This document shows positions 1 through 7,918 of a DNA stretch of 7,992 nt, piece after piece. The notes beneath the pieces were generated by a model, which worked only from the letters and a program-made list of their open reading frames with translations, made no database searches and was not told where the DNA came from. Made by a program: the position numbers and the translations under genes. Where the stretch lies: positions 1 through 7,992 of the forward strand of contig JAODAU010000255.1 in assembly GCA_025463615.1 (NCBI GenBank), read 5' to 3'. The stretch's first letter is position 1; the number at the start of each line of letters is the position of its first letter. This DNA comes from Microbacteriaceae bacterium (GTDB lineage Bacteria; Actinomycetota; Actinomycetes; Actinomycetales; Microbacteriaceae).

Positions 1-1124
1 AGCCCGTAGCCCTCGAGCACCTTGATGCCGAGGCTGCGGTAGAAGTGGCCGAGGCGCAGCCCGAGCGGGGCCGAGCCGGAGACGGCGTAGCTGACGCGGC
101 CGCCCATCGCGGCGCGGATCTTCGAGAGCACGAGCCGGTCGTACAGCGCGAACTGCAGGCGCAGCTTGAGCGGCACGGTGCCCTCGTCGAGCGCCTTCGA
201 GTGCGCGATGGCGATGTCCGCCGCACGACGGAAGATCGCGCCGCGCCCGCCCGACTCGGCCTTCTGCTCCGAGGAGTTGTAGACCTTCTCGAACACGCGG
301 GGCACCGCGAGCAGGAACGTCGGCTTGAACGACGCCATCGAGGGCAGCAGCTGGCTGGTGTCACCCTGGTGGCCCACCTTAACGCCGCCGTGAACGCCGA
401 GCACGGCGATGAAGCGGGCGAACACGTGCGCCATGGTGATGAACAGCAGCGTGCTCGAGTCGGGATTGACGACCTCGGGGATCGCCTTCGCCGCGTTGCG
501 GCTGAGCTCCACGAAATTCGAGTGGGTGAGGATGCAGCCCTTCGGCTTGCCCGTCGTGCCCGCGGTGTAGATGAGCGTGGCGACGTCGGATCCGACGGCG
601 ATGGAGCGGCGACGCTCGATCTCCTCGTCGGTGACCTCGCCGCCGGACGCGGCCAGCTTGTCGAGGTCGCCGAGCTCGATCTGCCACACGCGGTCGATGA
701 GCGGAAGGTCGGCGTAGACCTCGTCGAAGCGCGCGAAGTGCTCGGCGGTCTCGGTCACCATCGCCACGGCGCCGGAGTCGCTGAGGTCCCAGTGGATCTG
801 GTGCGGCGAGGAGGTCTCGTAGACGGGAACCAGGATCGCGCCGGCGAACCAGGTGGCGAAGTCCAATAGCGTCCACTCGAAGCGCGTGCGCGACATCAGG
901 CCGATCTTGTCACCGGGCTGGATGCCGGCGGCGACGAGCCCCTTCGCGAGCGCGACGACGCGGTCGAGGAACTCCTGCGACGTGATGTCCTCCCAGCCGC
1001 CCGACGGGGTCGGGAGCGAGAAGAGTGCGCGGTCGGGGGTGGCCCGGACGCGCTCGATGAGCAGGTCGGTGATGTTGGCGTTGGGATCGGCCTCGACCAC
1101 TGCGGGGACATCGAATTGTTTCAC
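1..1124 (-). CDS. fadD15: Long-chain fatty-acid–CoA ligase, FadD15-like (C-terminus beyond window)
   Basis: ANL-superfamily adenylating enzyme that activates long-chain fatty acids to acyl-CoA through an acyl-AMP intermediate, feeding lipid synthesis or beta-oxidation; cytosolic or loosely membrane-bound. The GTG start at 1124 is set by AAGGAG at 1130-1135 with a 5-nt gap; the protein begins VKQFDVPAVVEADPNA. The AMP/P-loop motif YTAGTTGKPKG lies at about residues 186-196 (Ala188 where many relatives have Ser). The segment IKVLEGYG ends at residue 374, so the window stops just inside the EGYG(L)TE adenylate-binding motif. The family is about 600 residues long, so the C-terminal third, with the hinge and catalytic Lys, is missing only because of the window edge. 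It is divergent from the glucokinase gene. The family is clear; the exact chain-length preference and the fadD15 name rest on recalled similarity and neighbourhood. Confidence 0.93.
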   Translation of the reverse strand, partial: MKQFDVPAVVEADPNANITDLLIERVRATPDRALFSLPTPSGGWEDITSQEFLDRVVALAKGLVAAGIQPGDKIGLMSRTRFEWTLLDFATWFAGAILVPVYETSSPHQIHWDLSDSGAVAMVTETAEHFARFDEVYADLPLIDRVWQIELGDLDKLAASGGEVTDEEIERRRSIAVGSDVATLIYTAGTTGKPKGCILTHSNFVELSRNAAKAIPEVVNPDSSTLLFITMAHVFARFIAVLGVHGGVKVGHQGDTSQLLPSMASFKPTFLLAVPRVFEKVYNSSEQKAESGGRGAIFRRAADIAIAHSKALDEGTVPLKLRLQFALYDRLVLSKIRAAMGGRVSYAVSGSAPLGLRLGHFYRSLGIKVLEGYG

Positions 1125-1129
1125 GGCAA

Positions 1130-1135
1130 CTCCTT
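1130..1135 (-). promoter_or_regulatory. Ribosome binding site of the acyl-CoA ligase gene
   Basis: AAGGAG on the minus strand, 5 nt before the GTG at 1124-1122. It is the strongest Shine-Dalgarno sequence seen in front of a gene in this window, and it fixes a GTG rather than an ATG start. Confidence 0.8.
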
Positions 1136-1160
1136 CGGTACCGGTCGTGTGCTCTGATCA

Positions 1161-1166
1161 ACCTTA
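1161..1166 (-). promoter_or_regulatory. Possible -10 box of the acyl-CoA ligase gene
   Basis: Minus-strand TAAGGT fits the actinobacterial TANNNT -10 pattern and would give a 5' UTR of about 30 nt. No convincing -35 hexamer lies 16-18 nt upstream, so this is weak. A second TANNNT match on this strand, TAGAGT at 1223-1228, overlaps the -10 candidate of the divergent glucokinase gene. Confidence 0.25.
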
Positions 1167-1219
1167 CCGGCGGTGCCGGCACGGCCCTTCGGCGCGTGCG
1201 ACGACCCCCCAGTCGTGCA

Positions 1220-1225
1220 TAAACT
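1220..1225 (+). promoter_or_regulatory. Possible -10 box of the glucokinase-led operon
   Basis: TAAACT matches TANNNT in a locally AT-rich patch (1218-1230) of the 175-base divergent spacer. With it, transcription would start near 1232, leaving a leader of about 68 nt before the GTG at 1300. The candidate -35, TGCGAC at 1197-1202, is poor. The patch is the only obvious AT-rich segment upstream of the gene. Confidence 0.35.
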
Positions 1226-1299
1226 CTAAACGCCGCATCCCGAACGCCCGCTGGGTATCGACGCGGATCCTCGAAAACCACAAGTGCAAAGGTCGTCTC

Positions 1300-2250
1300 G
1301 TGCAGTCAATCGGAATCGACATCGGCGGCACGAAGATCGCGGGGGCGGTCGTCACCGACGAGGGCGAGATCGTGCGCGAGGACCGCGTGGTCACCCCGGC
1401 CGGCGACTCCGAGGCGATCATCGACGCCGTCGTCACCATGGTGGAGCGGCTCGCCGTCGGCTACGACGTGCGCGCGGCGGGCGTCGCGGCGCCCGGCTTC
1501 ATCGACGCCGAGCAGTCGCTCGTCTATTACACGCCCAACATCAGCTGGCGCCACGAGCCCCTGCGCGCTCGCCTGCTCGAGCGGCTCGACCTCGACATCA
1601 CCATCGACAACGACGCGAACGCGGCAGGCTGGGCCGAGTTCCGTTTCGGCGCCGGCCGCTTCGCCACCGACATGACCATGCTCACCATCGGCACCGGCGT
1701 CGGCGGCGCGATCGTGAGCCGCGACCGGCTGTTCCGCGGCGGCTACGGCGCCGGCGCCGAGATCGGCCACATGCGCGTCGTGCCGGACGGCCTGCCCTGC
1801 GGCTGCGGCGCCCGCGGCTGCATCGAGCAGTACGGGTCCGGTCGCGCCCTGCTGCGCATGGCCAACGCGATCGCGGATGTTGGCGGCATCGGCCTGGGCC
1901 TCGCCGCCCTGCGCGCGGAGCACGGTGGCGAGCTCACCGGTGTGGATGTCGCCAACCTGATCGTCGCCGGCGACCCCGGGGCCGTCCAGGCCCTCCGTGA
2001 GCTCGGCAGCTGGCTCGGCCAGGCCTGTGCCTCGCTCAGCGCCATCCTCGACCCGCAGCTCTTCGTCTTCGGCGGGGGAGTGGCGGTGGCCGGCGACCTG
2101 CTGCTCGACCCGATCCGCGAGGCCTTCCTCGCCCACCTGCCCGCCCGCGGCTACCACCCCGAGCCGGAGTTCACCATCGCCCAGCTGGTGAACGACGCCG
2201 GCGTGGTCGGCGCGGCGGACCTGGCCCGCCTGCACTACGAATCGCGCTAA
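1300..2250 (+). CDS. glkA: ROK-family glucokinase
   Basis: Cytosolic ATP-dependent glucokinase (glucose to glucose-6-phosphate) of the ROK family, 316 residues, about the size of Streptomyces GlkA as I recall it. The phosphate-binding motif DIGGTK lies at residues 7-12. IDNDAN at 102-107 carries the expected catalytic base Asp105. The ROK zinc site is complete: EIGH at 154-157 (His157) and the CGCGARGC block with Cys167, Cys169 and Cys174, followed by Glu176. The reading frame is open upstream as far as 853, but the GTG at 1300 is preferred because AAAGG at 1288-1292 lies 7 nt before it and it puts the nucleotide motif at the normal distance from the N-terminus. The acyltransferase gene follows after 25 bases, suggesting co-transcription. 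In streptomycetes the homologue also acts in carbon catabolite control; whether that applies here is unknown. Glucose specificity is inferred from family and neighbourhood; another hexose is possible. Confidence 0.93.
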   Translation: MQSIGIDIGGTKIAGAVVTDEGEIVREDRVVTPAGDSEAIIDAVVTMVERLAVGYDVRAAGVAAPGFIDAEQSLVYYTPNISWRHEPLRARLLERLDLDITIDNDANAAGWAEFRFGAGRFATDMTMLTIGTGVGGAIVSRDRLFRGGYGAGAEIGHMRVVPDGLPCGCGARGCIEQYGSGRALLRMANAIADVGGIGLGLAALRAEHGGELTGVDVANLIVAGDPGAVQALRELGSWLGQACASLSAILDPQLFVFGGGVAVAGDLLLDPIREAFLAHLPARGYHPEPEFTIAQLVNDAGVVGAADLARLHYESR

Positions 2251-2252
2251 TC

Positions 2253-2264
2253 TAGGCGAGCCTA
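2253..2264. promoter_or_regulatory. Short palindrome resembling part of a DtxR/IdeR box
   Basis: TAGGC-GA-GCCTA is a perfect 5-bp-arm palindrome starting 2 bases after the glucokinase stop and overlapping the beginning of the acyltransferase ribosome binding site. Its TAGG..AG.CTAA pattern resembles the left two thirds of the DtxR/IdeR consensus, but the right-hand CCTAA half is absent. It could be an operator, an RNA hairpin that masks the ribosome binding site, or chance. Confidence 0.2.
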
Positions 2265-2275
2265 AGGAAGGGCTG

Positions 2276-2971
2276 GTGTCGATGTTCTACTGGTTCATGA
2301 AGCTCTTCGTGGCCGGTCCGCTCGTCGGCACGATCTTCCGGCCGTGGGTCGTCGGGCACGACAACGTGCCGAAGACCGGCGGCGTGATCATGGCCAGCAA
2401 CCACCTCTCGTTCGTCGACTCGATCTTCCTGCCGCTCAACATGGACCGGCGCATCAGCTTCCTCGCCAAGAGCGACTACTACACGGCGCGCGGGCCCAAG
2501 GGCTGGTTCATCAAGAACTTCCTCAAAGGCACCGGCATGCTGCCGATCGACCGCTCCGGCGGCAAGGCCTCGGAGGCCTCGCTGCAGACCGGGCTCGGCG
2601 TGCTCGCCCGCGGCGACGTGCTCGGCATCTACCCCGAGGGAACGCGCAGCCCCGACGGCCGCATGTACCGCGGCCGCACCGGCGTCGCCCGCATGATCCT
2701 CGAGGGCCACGTACCCGTCGTGCCGGTGGCGATGGTCAACACAGAGAAGGTCATGCCGCTCGGGAGCTGGCTGCCGAAGATCCGCCGCGTGGGCATCATC
2801 ATCGGCGAACCACTCGACTTCTCCCGCTTCGAAGGCATGGAGGGCGACCGCTTCATCCTGCGCTCCATCACCGACGAGATCATGTACGAACTGGACCGCC
2901 TCAGCGGGCAGGAATACGTGGACGTGTACGCGTCTTCAGTAAAGGAGAAGCGGGCCGCGCGCAGCCGATAG
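2276..2971 (+). CDS. plsC: PlsC-like 1-acyl-sn-glycerol-3-phosphate acyltransferase
   Basis: Membrane-associated acyltransferase, expected to transfer an acyl group to lysophosphatidic acid to form phosphatidic acid in phospholipid synthesis. It has 231 residues; Rv2182c of M. tuberculosis is of similar size. The four acyltransferase blocks are in order: NHLSFVD (His43 and Asp48 of HX4D), GTGMLPIDR at 85-93, YPEGTRS at 119-125, and VPVVPVA at 146-152. The hydrophobic N-terminal stretch (about 4-26) could anchor it at the membrane face; there is no long multispanning region. The GTG at 2276 is chosen because GGAAGG (2266-2271) lies about 5 nt before it; ATG at 2282 is the alternative and would remove only two residues. 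The tail is basic (KEKRAARSR). It sits 25 bases after glkA and 53 before aroG, so it is probably co-transcribed. Acceptor specificity cannot be read from the sequence. Confidence 0.92.
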   Translation: MSMFYWFMKLFVAGPLVGTIFRPWVVGHDNVPKTGGVIMASNHLSFVDSIFLPLNMDRRISFLAKSDYYTARGPKGWFIKNFLKGTGMLPIDRSGGKASEASLQTGLGVLARGDVLGIYPEGTRSPDGRMYRGRTGVARMILEGHVPVVPVAMVNTEKVMPLGSWLPKIRRVGIIIGEPLDFSRFEGMEGDRFILRSITDEIMYELDRLSGQEYVDVYASSVKEKRAARSR

Positions 2972-3024
2972 GGTGGTGAGTCGGGCCGAATCGCCGCCCG
3001 AAACCCACAGCTAAGGACTGCTCC

Positions 3025-4398
3025 GTGTCGTACCCGTCCGATGATCCCGTCGTGCTCGCCGATCCCACCGTGATCGCCGGACTCGACTATTGGCGGACGC
3101 TCCCCATCAAGCAGCAGCCGCAGTGGTCGGATGCCGAGGCCGCCCAGGCCGCGTCGGCCGAGATCGCCACGCTCCCGCCGCTGGTCTTCGCGGGCGAGAT
3201 CGACGTGCTTCGCGAGCGGCTCGCCGCCGCGGCGCAGGGTCGCGCGTTCCTGCTGCAGGGCGGCGACTGCGCCGAGACCTTCGCGGGGGCCACCGCCGAC
3301 GCGATCCGCGACCGGGTGAAGACGGTGCTGCAGATGGCCGTGGTGCTCACCTACGGGGCATCCATGCCGATCGTGAAGATGGGCCGCATGGCGGGCCAGT
3401 TCGCCAAGCCGCGCTCCAGCGACACCGAGACCCGCGGTGACGTCACGCTGCCCGCATACCGCGGCGACATCGTGAACGGCTACGACTTCACGCCCGAGTC
3501 GCGCGAGGCCGACCCGCGCCGCCTGGTGCAGGGGTACCACACGGCCGCGTCGACCATAAACCTCATCCGCGCGTTCACGCAGGGCGGCTTCGCCGACCTG
3601 CGCGAGGTGCACCGCTGGAACCAGGGCTTCGCCCGCAACCCCGCGAACGTGCGCTACGAGCAGATGGCGAAAGACATCGACAAGGCCATCAAGTTCATGG
3701 AGGCGGCCGGAGCCGACTTCGACGAGCTCAAGCGCGTCGAGTTCTACACCAGCCACGAGGGCCTGCTCATGGACTACGAGCGCCCGATGACCCGCATCGA
3801 CTCCCGCAACGGCACGCCCGTGAACACCTCCGCCCACTTCGTGTGGATCGGGGAGCGCACGCGCGAACTCGACGGCGCGCACGTGGACTACATGTCCCGC
3901 ATCCGCAACCCCATCGGCGTCAAGCTCGGCCCGACGACCACGGCCGACGACATGGAGCGCCTGATCGACAAGCTCGACCCCGAGCGCGAGCCCGGCCGCC
4001 TCACCTTCATCACGCGCATGGGCGCCGGCAAGGTGCGGGATGCCCTGCCGCCGCTGCTCGAGGCCATCAAGACCTTCGACGCGACGCCACTCTGGGTGAC
4101 CGACCCGATGCACGGCAACGGGCTCACCACGCCCAACGGCTACAAGACGCGGCGGTTCGACGACGTCGTGGACGAGGTGAAGGGCTTCTTCGAGGCGCAC
4201 CGCGCCGCGGGCACCAACCCGGGCGGCATCCACATCGAGCTCACCGGCGACGACGTCACCGAGTGCCTGGGCGGGTCGGAGCAGATCGACGAGGCCACCC
4301 TGGCCACGCGGTACGAGTCGCTGTGCGACCCGCGGTTGAACCACATGCAGTCGCTGGAGTTGGCGTTCCTGGTTGCCGAGGAGCTGGGCAACAAGTAG
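3025..4398 (+). CDS. aroG: Class II 3-deoxy-D-arabino-heptulosonate-7-phosphate (DAHP) synthase
   Basis: Catalyses the first step of the shikimate pathway: phosphoenolpyruvate plus erythrose-4-phosphate gives DAHP. At 457 residues it is close to M. tuberculosis AroG (Rv2178c, 462), a type II enzyme. The metal ligands are all present: Cys82 in GGDCAETF, His363 in DPMHGNG, Glu405 in HIELTGDD and Asp435 in CDPRLN, offset by 5-6 residues from the known mycobacterial ligands. Also seen are the substrate-binding GRMAGQFAKPRSS segment, TSHEGLL and NPIGVKLGP. The GTG at 3025 has AAGGA at 3013-3017 with a 7-nt gap. The N-terminal extension typical of feedback-regulated mycobacterial-type enzymes is kept, so allosteric control by aromatic amino acids and activation of a separate chorismate mutase are plausible but inferred. 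It is the last gene of the plus-strand run; it faces pknL across a large inverted repeat. Confidence 0.97.
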   Translation: MSYPSDDPVVLADPTVIAGLDYWRTLPIKQQPQWSDAEAAQAASAEIATLPPLVFAGEIDVLRERLAAAAQGRAFLLQGGDCAETFAGATADAIRDRVKTVLQMAVVLTYGASMPIVKMGRMAGQFAKPRSSDTETRGDVTLPAYRGDIVNGYDFTPESREADPRRLVQGYHTAASTINLIRAFTQGGFADLREVHRWNQGFARNPANVRYEQMAKDIDKAIKFMEAAGADFDELKRVEFYTSHEGLLMDYERPMTRIDSRNGTPVNTSAHFVWIGERTRELDGAHVDYMSRIRNPIGVKLGPTTTADDMERLIDKLDPEREPGRLTFITRMGAGKVRDALPPLLEAIKTFDATPLWVTDPMHGNGLTTPNGYKTRRFDDVVDEVKGFFEAHRAAGTNPGGIHIELTGDDVTECLGGSEQIDEATLATRYESLCDPRLNHMQSLELAFLVAEELGNK

Positions 4399-4405
4399 TT
4401 CGGGG

Positions 4406-4516
4406 GCGTAGCGGGTCGGCGTCTTCGTTCCGAGAGACTTCCGGCGTCGCATCCTTCGGATGCAACGCTGCCAGGCCCAGCCAGTCTCTCGGAACGAAGA
4501 CGCCGACCCGCTCCGC
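4406..4516. repeat. Long nested inverted repeat between convergent genes
   Basis: Arms at 4410-4439 and 4483-4512 are perfect reverse complements over 30 bases; beyond one mismatch (4409/4513) three more pairs extend them to 4406 and 4516. The left arm opens AGCGGGTCGGCGTCTTCG. The 43-base interior holds a second hairpin, GCATCC-TTC-GGATGC at 4449-4463, which continues after one mismatch with GCGT (4444-4447) pairing ACGC (4465-4468). It begins 8 bases after the aroG stop and ends 61 bases before the end of pknL. In RNA from either strand it would form a very stable stem, so it could end transcription in both directions, although there is no T-tract. Its length and nesting look more like a dispersed palindromic element (REP/MITE type) than a plain terminator. 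Confidence 0.9.
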
Positions 4517-4532
4517 AGCTACTGGCAAAACC

Positions 4533-4557
4533 GGTCCCTGAGGCTCTCGAAGGGGCC
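4533..4557. repeat. REP-like imperfect palindrome downstream of pknL
   Basis: GGTCCCT at 4533-4539 pairs with AGGGGCC at 4551-4557 (six Watson-Crick pairs and one G·U in the plus-strand RNA) around an 11-base loop. The whole resembles the dispersed CTGAGCCTGTCGAAGGG-type intergenic repeat that I recall from many high-GC genomes, including Microbacteriaceae, with a few substitutions in the middle. It lies 20 bases beyond the pknL stop and could also act as that gene's terminator hairpin. Family membership is from memory, not a search. Confidence 0.5.
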
Positions 4558-4577
4558 CTGCGAGATGACCGGGCGCG

Positions 4578-6530
<1,953 letters not shown>

Positions 6531-6536
6531 CGGTCG

Positions 6537-6542
6537 AGTCTA
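6537..6542 (-). promoter_or_regulatory. -10 box for a probable leaderless pknL transcript
   Basis: Minus-strand TAGACT fits TANNNT and is followed by exactly 6 bases (6536-6531) and then the GTG start codon. Transcription starting 7 bases after the final T of the box would therefore begin at the start codon itself. No purine-rich Shine-Dalgarno occurs upstream, which agrees with leaderless translation, common in actinobacteria. A TTGACG at 6565-6570 is 22 bases away, too far for a standard -35. Confidence 0.45.
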
Positions 6543-6605
6543 AAGATGGGCGCCCCGCGAAGGCCGTCAAAACACCGGGAACGACCGGATGCGCACGTAA
6601 CGATT

Positions 6606-6631
6606 CCGTGAACGGCCGCGCGCCGCCACGG
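6606..6631 (-). terminator. Possible terminator hairpin of the LysM gene
   Basis: CCGTG (6606-6610) pairs with CACGG (6627-6631), and inside it CGGC (6613-6616) pairs with GCCG (6622-6625) around a 5-base loop. It lies 15 bases past the LysM gene stop, in the right place for a terminator, but has no T-tract. It separates the LysM gene from the pknL promoter, consistent with separate transcription of the two genes. Confidence 0.35.
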
Positions 6632-6646
6632 TCAGCGCCGCAGTGC

Positions 6647-7750
6647 TCAGCGCAGCGTGGCGAAGGCGGCGCGCGCGGTGGTCTCCCACTTGGCGTACGC
6701 GTCGGGGAAGGCCGAGAGCTGCACGGCCTGGGCCGCCTGCGCGACCGTCTTGGTCTGCCATCCGGGGATGTCGAGAAGCCCGCGCGTCTTGCCCTTGTTC
6801 GGGTTCGTCGGTCCGCCGAAGAAGAGGCGTGCGCTGTACGCGGGGTCCATCACCTGGGCGGGCGTGCCCCAGCCGGTGCTCGGGCGCTGCTGGAAGAGGC
6901 CGAGCGAGTCACGATCGCCGTAGTTGAGGTTGCGGAGCCCCGACTCCTGCAGCGCGGTGGCCAGGGCGATCACGATGCCGTAGTCGGGCACGCCGAGCGA
7001 GCGCCCGACGCTGACGATGGTGCGCGCGTTGGTCATCATCTCGTTGGTGAGGCCGGTGACCGCGGGTGCGGGCGAGGGAGTGACGGAGACGGTGTTGGTC
7101 GCCTGCAGCACGGGCGCCTGCGAGACCGCGGCGACGGATGCGGCATCCGGGATCGAGATCGTCTGGCCCGGGTAGATGATGCTCGACCAGCCGAGGCCGT
7201 TCGCCGAGAGGAGGGTCGCGGTCGGCACGCCGAAGCGTGACGCGATCGCGCCCATCGTGTCGCCGGCGCGGATCGTGTAGCGAGTCACCGCGGCGGTCGG
7301 CGTGGGCGCGGCCGCAACCGGCACGGCGCCGCCGTTGGTGAGCTTGAGCACCTGCCCGGGGAAGATGACCGACTTCCAGCCGAGGCCGTTGAGCGCGAGC
7401 ACGGATGCCGTGGCCAGGCCGAAACGCCCGGCGATGCTGCTGACCGAATCGCCGGCGACCACCTTGTATGTGGCGGGCGCGGCGGCGACGGTCGCGACGG
7501 CGACGCCCGTGGTCGGCGCGGTGATCCTGGTCGCGGTGAAGCTGGTGCGCAGGGCCTTCGCCAGCTCGAGCGGGCTGGTGCGCGGCTTCTCGGTGCGCTT
7601 CGGCACCACGGGCTGCACGGGCCCGGTCACGCCGAGGCCCACCGCCATGGAGCCGGCGAGCACGATCGGGATTGTCGCGAAAAGGTTCTTGCCGGCACGT
7701 GATCGTGCCGAAGAGCTGGTGCGGTGCGCCCGCTGCTCCGATGTAGTCAT
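6647..7750 (-). CDS. LysM-domain cell-wall protein with lysozyme-like C-terminal domain
   Basis: Predicted exported peptidoglycan-binding protein, 367 residues from ATG 7750. A basic N-terminus (about 1-22, many Arg/Ser) precedes one hydrophobic segment (23-45), a signal peptide or anchor without an obvious lipobox. After a spacer come two LysM domains at about 94-138 and 157-200, each with (A)GD, the N-GLGW segment and a PGQ turn; an Ala/Pro/Thr-rich linker follows (202-232). The C-terminal domain (about 234-367) contains ALQESGLRNLNYGDRDSLGLFQQRPS, here split as ALQESGL (266-272) and LGLFQQRPS (283-291), reminiscent of lysozyme-like transglycosylase folds, with Glu269 the candidate catalytic acid. 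Such domains are often labelled hypothetical or wrongly as transporters. The frame is open to 7810, but the 20 extra residues are not signal-like and the ATG has AGGCGAG upstream. It sits between pknL and its presumed substrate gene. Enzyme activity is inference. Confidence 0.9.
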   Translation of the reverse strand: MTTSEQRAHRTSSSARSRAGKNLFATIPIVLAGSMAVGLGVTGPVQPVVPKRTEKPRTSPLELAKALRTSFTATRITAPTTGVAVATVAAAPATYKVVAGDSVSSIAGRFGLATASVLALNGLGWKSVIFPGQVLKLTNGGAVPVAAAPTPTAAVTRYTIRAGDTMGAIASRFGVPTATLLSANGLGWSSIIYPGQTISIPDAASVAAVSQAPVLQATNTVSVTPSPAPAVTGLTNEMMTNARTIVSVGRSLGVPDYGIVIALATALQESGLRNLNYGDRDSLGLFQQRPSTGWGTPAQVMDPAYSARLFFGGPTNPNKGKTRGLLDIPGWQTKTVAQAAQAVQLSAFPDAYAKWETTARAAFATLR

Positions 7751-7800
7751 GGTCTCGCCTAACTGCCAGCCCCCGCAGGCGTTCTGTGCGCAATGACACA

Positions 7801-7829
7801 ACGCTGGCACAGATGTAATTAGGTGTCAA
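7801..7829 (-). promoter_or_regulatory. Probable promoter of the LysM gene
   Basis: Minus-strand TTGACA at 7824-7829 is a perfect -35 hexamer; 17 bases later CAGCGT (7801-7806) keeps the A and final T of a -10 box. Transcription would start near 7794, giving a leader of about 44 nt. The -35 overlaps the direct repeat AATTAG/AATTAG, so a protein bound there would affect this promoter. Confidence 0.4.
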
Positions 7830-7833
7830 TTAG
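7817..7833. repeat. AATTAG direct repeat, 11-base period
   Basis: AATTAG occurs at 7817-7822 and 7828-7833, one helical turn apart, across the LysM -35 box in the AT-richest part of the window. The spacing is typical of two protein subunits bound on one face of the helix. No regulator is identified. Confidence 0.45.
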
Positions 7834-7839
7834 TGAGGC

Positions 7840-7862
7840 GCATGTTATTGCAGTTAACATGC
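7840..7862. promoter_or_regulatory. Operator-like palindrome in divergent promoter region
   Basis: GCATGTTA (7840-7847) and TAACATGC (7855-7862) are perfect inverted arms with a 7-base centre. The arm-to-arm distance (15 bases centre to centre) suits a dimeric helix-turn-helix regulator. It lies upstream of the LysM -35 and 57 bases before the DNA-binding-protein start, so it could serve either gene. The Rv2175c-like product itself is one possible binder; this is speculation. Confidence 0.4.
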
Positions 7863-7918
7863 CCGAAACATATGCGTGGCGGGCGCGTTTGTGACCGTTG
7901 ATCTTGCAGGGTTAAGGG

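Noticed and set aside
853..1299. N-terminal extension of the glucokinase frame back to 853
   Set aside because: It overlaps the start of the acyl-CoA ligase gene, shows no domain, and would push the DIGGTK motif far from the N-terminus; GTG at 1300 with AAAGG fits the family.
2941..2950. Strong Shine-Dalgarno-like AAAGGAGAAG near the end of plsC
   Set aside because: No ATG, GTG or TTG at a usable distance follows; it simply encodes the Lys/Glu-rich tail.
2969..2974. TAGGGT as a separate -10 box for aroG overlapping the plsC stop
   Set aside because: It fits TANNNT, but there is no -35 at the right distance and such hexamers arise readily around TAG stops; not strong enough to list.
2972..3024. 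Attenuator or amino-acid leader before aroG
   Set aside because: The spacer is only 53 bases, has no leader peptide rich in aromatic codons, and shows no convincing alternative stems.
2629..4452. Open frame of 607 codons on the minus strand opposite plsC and aroG
   Set aside because: It covers two well-supported genes on the other strand, has low-complexity composition and no family motif.
4519..4577. Out-of-frame ISQGP-like reading after the pknL stop, suggesting a lost fifth PASTA repeat
   Set aside because: Only about 11 bases match the ISQGP coding linker, it is in a different frame from the kinase, and most of the remaining residues come from the REP-like palindrome; chance is the simpler reading.
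6565..6570. TTGACG as the -35 of the pknL promoter
   Set aside because: It lies 22 bases from TAGACT, outside the usual 16-19 range.
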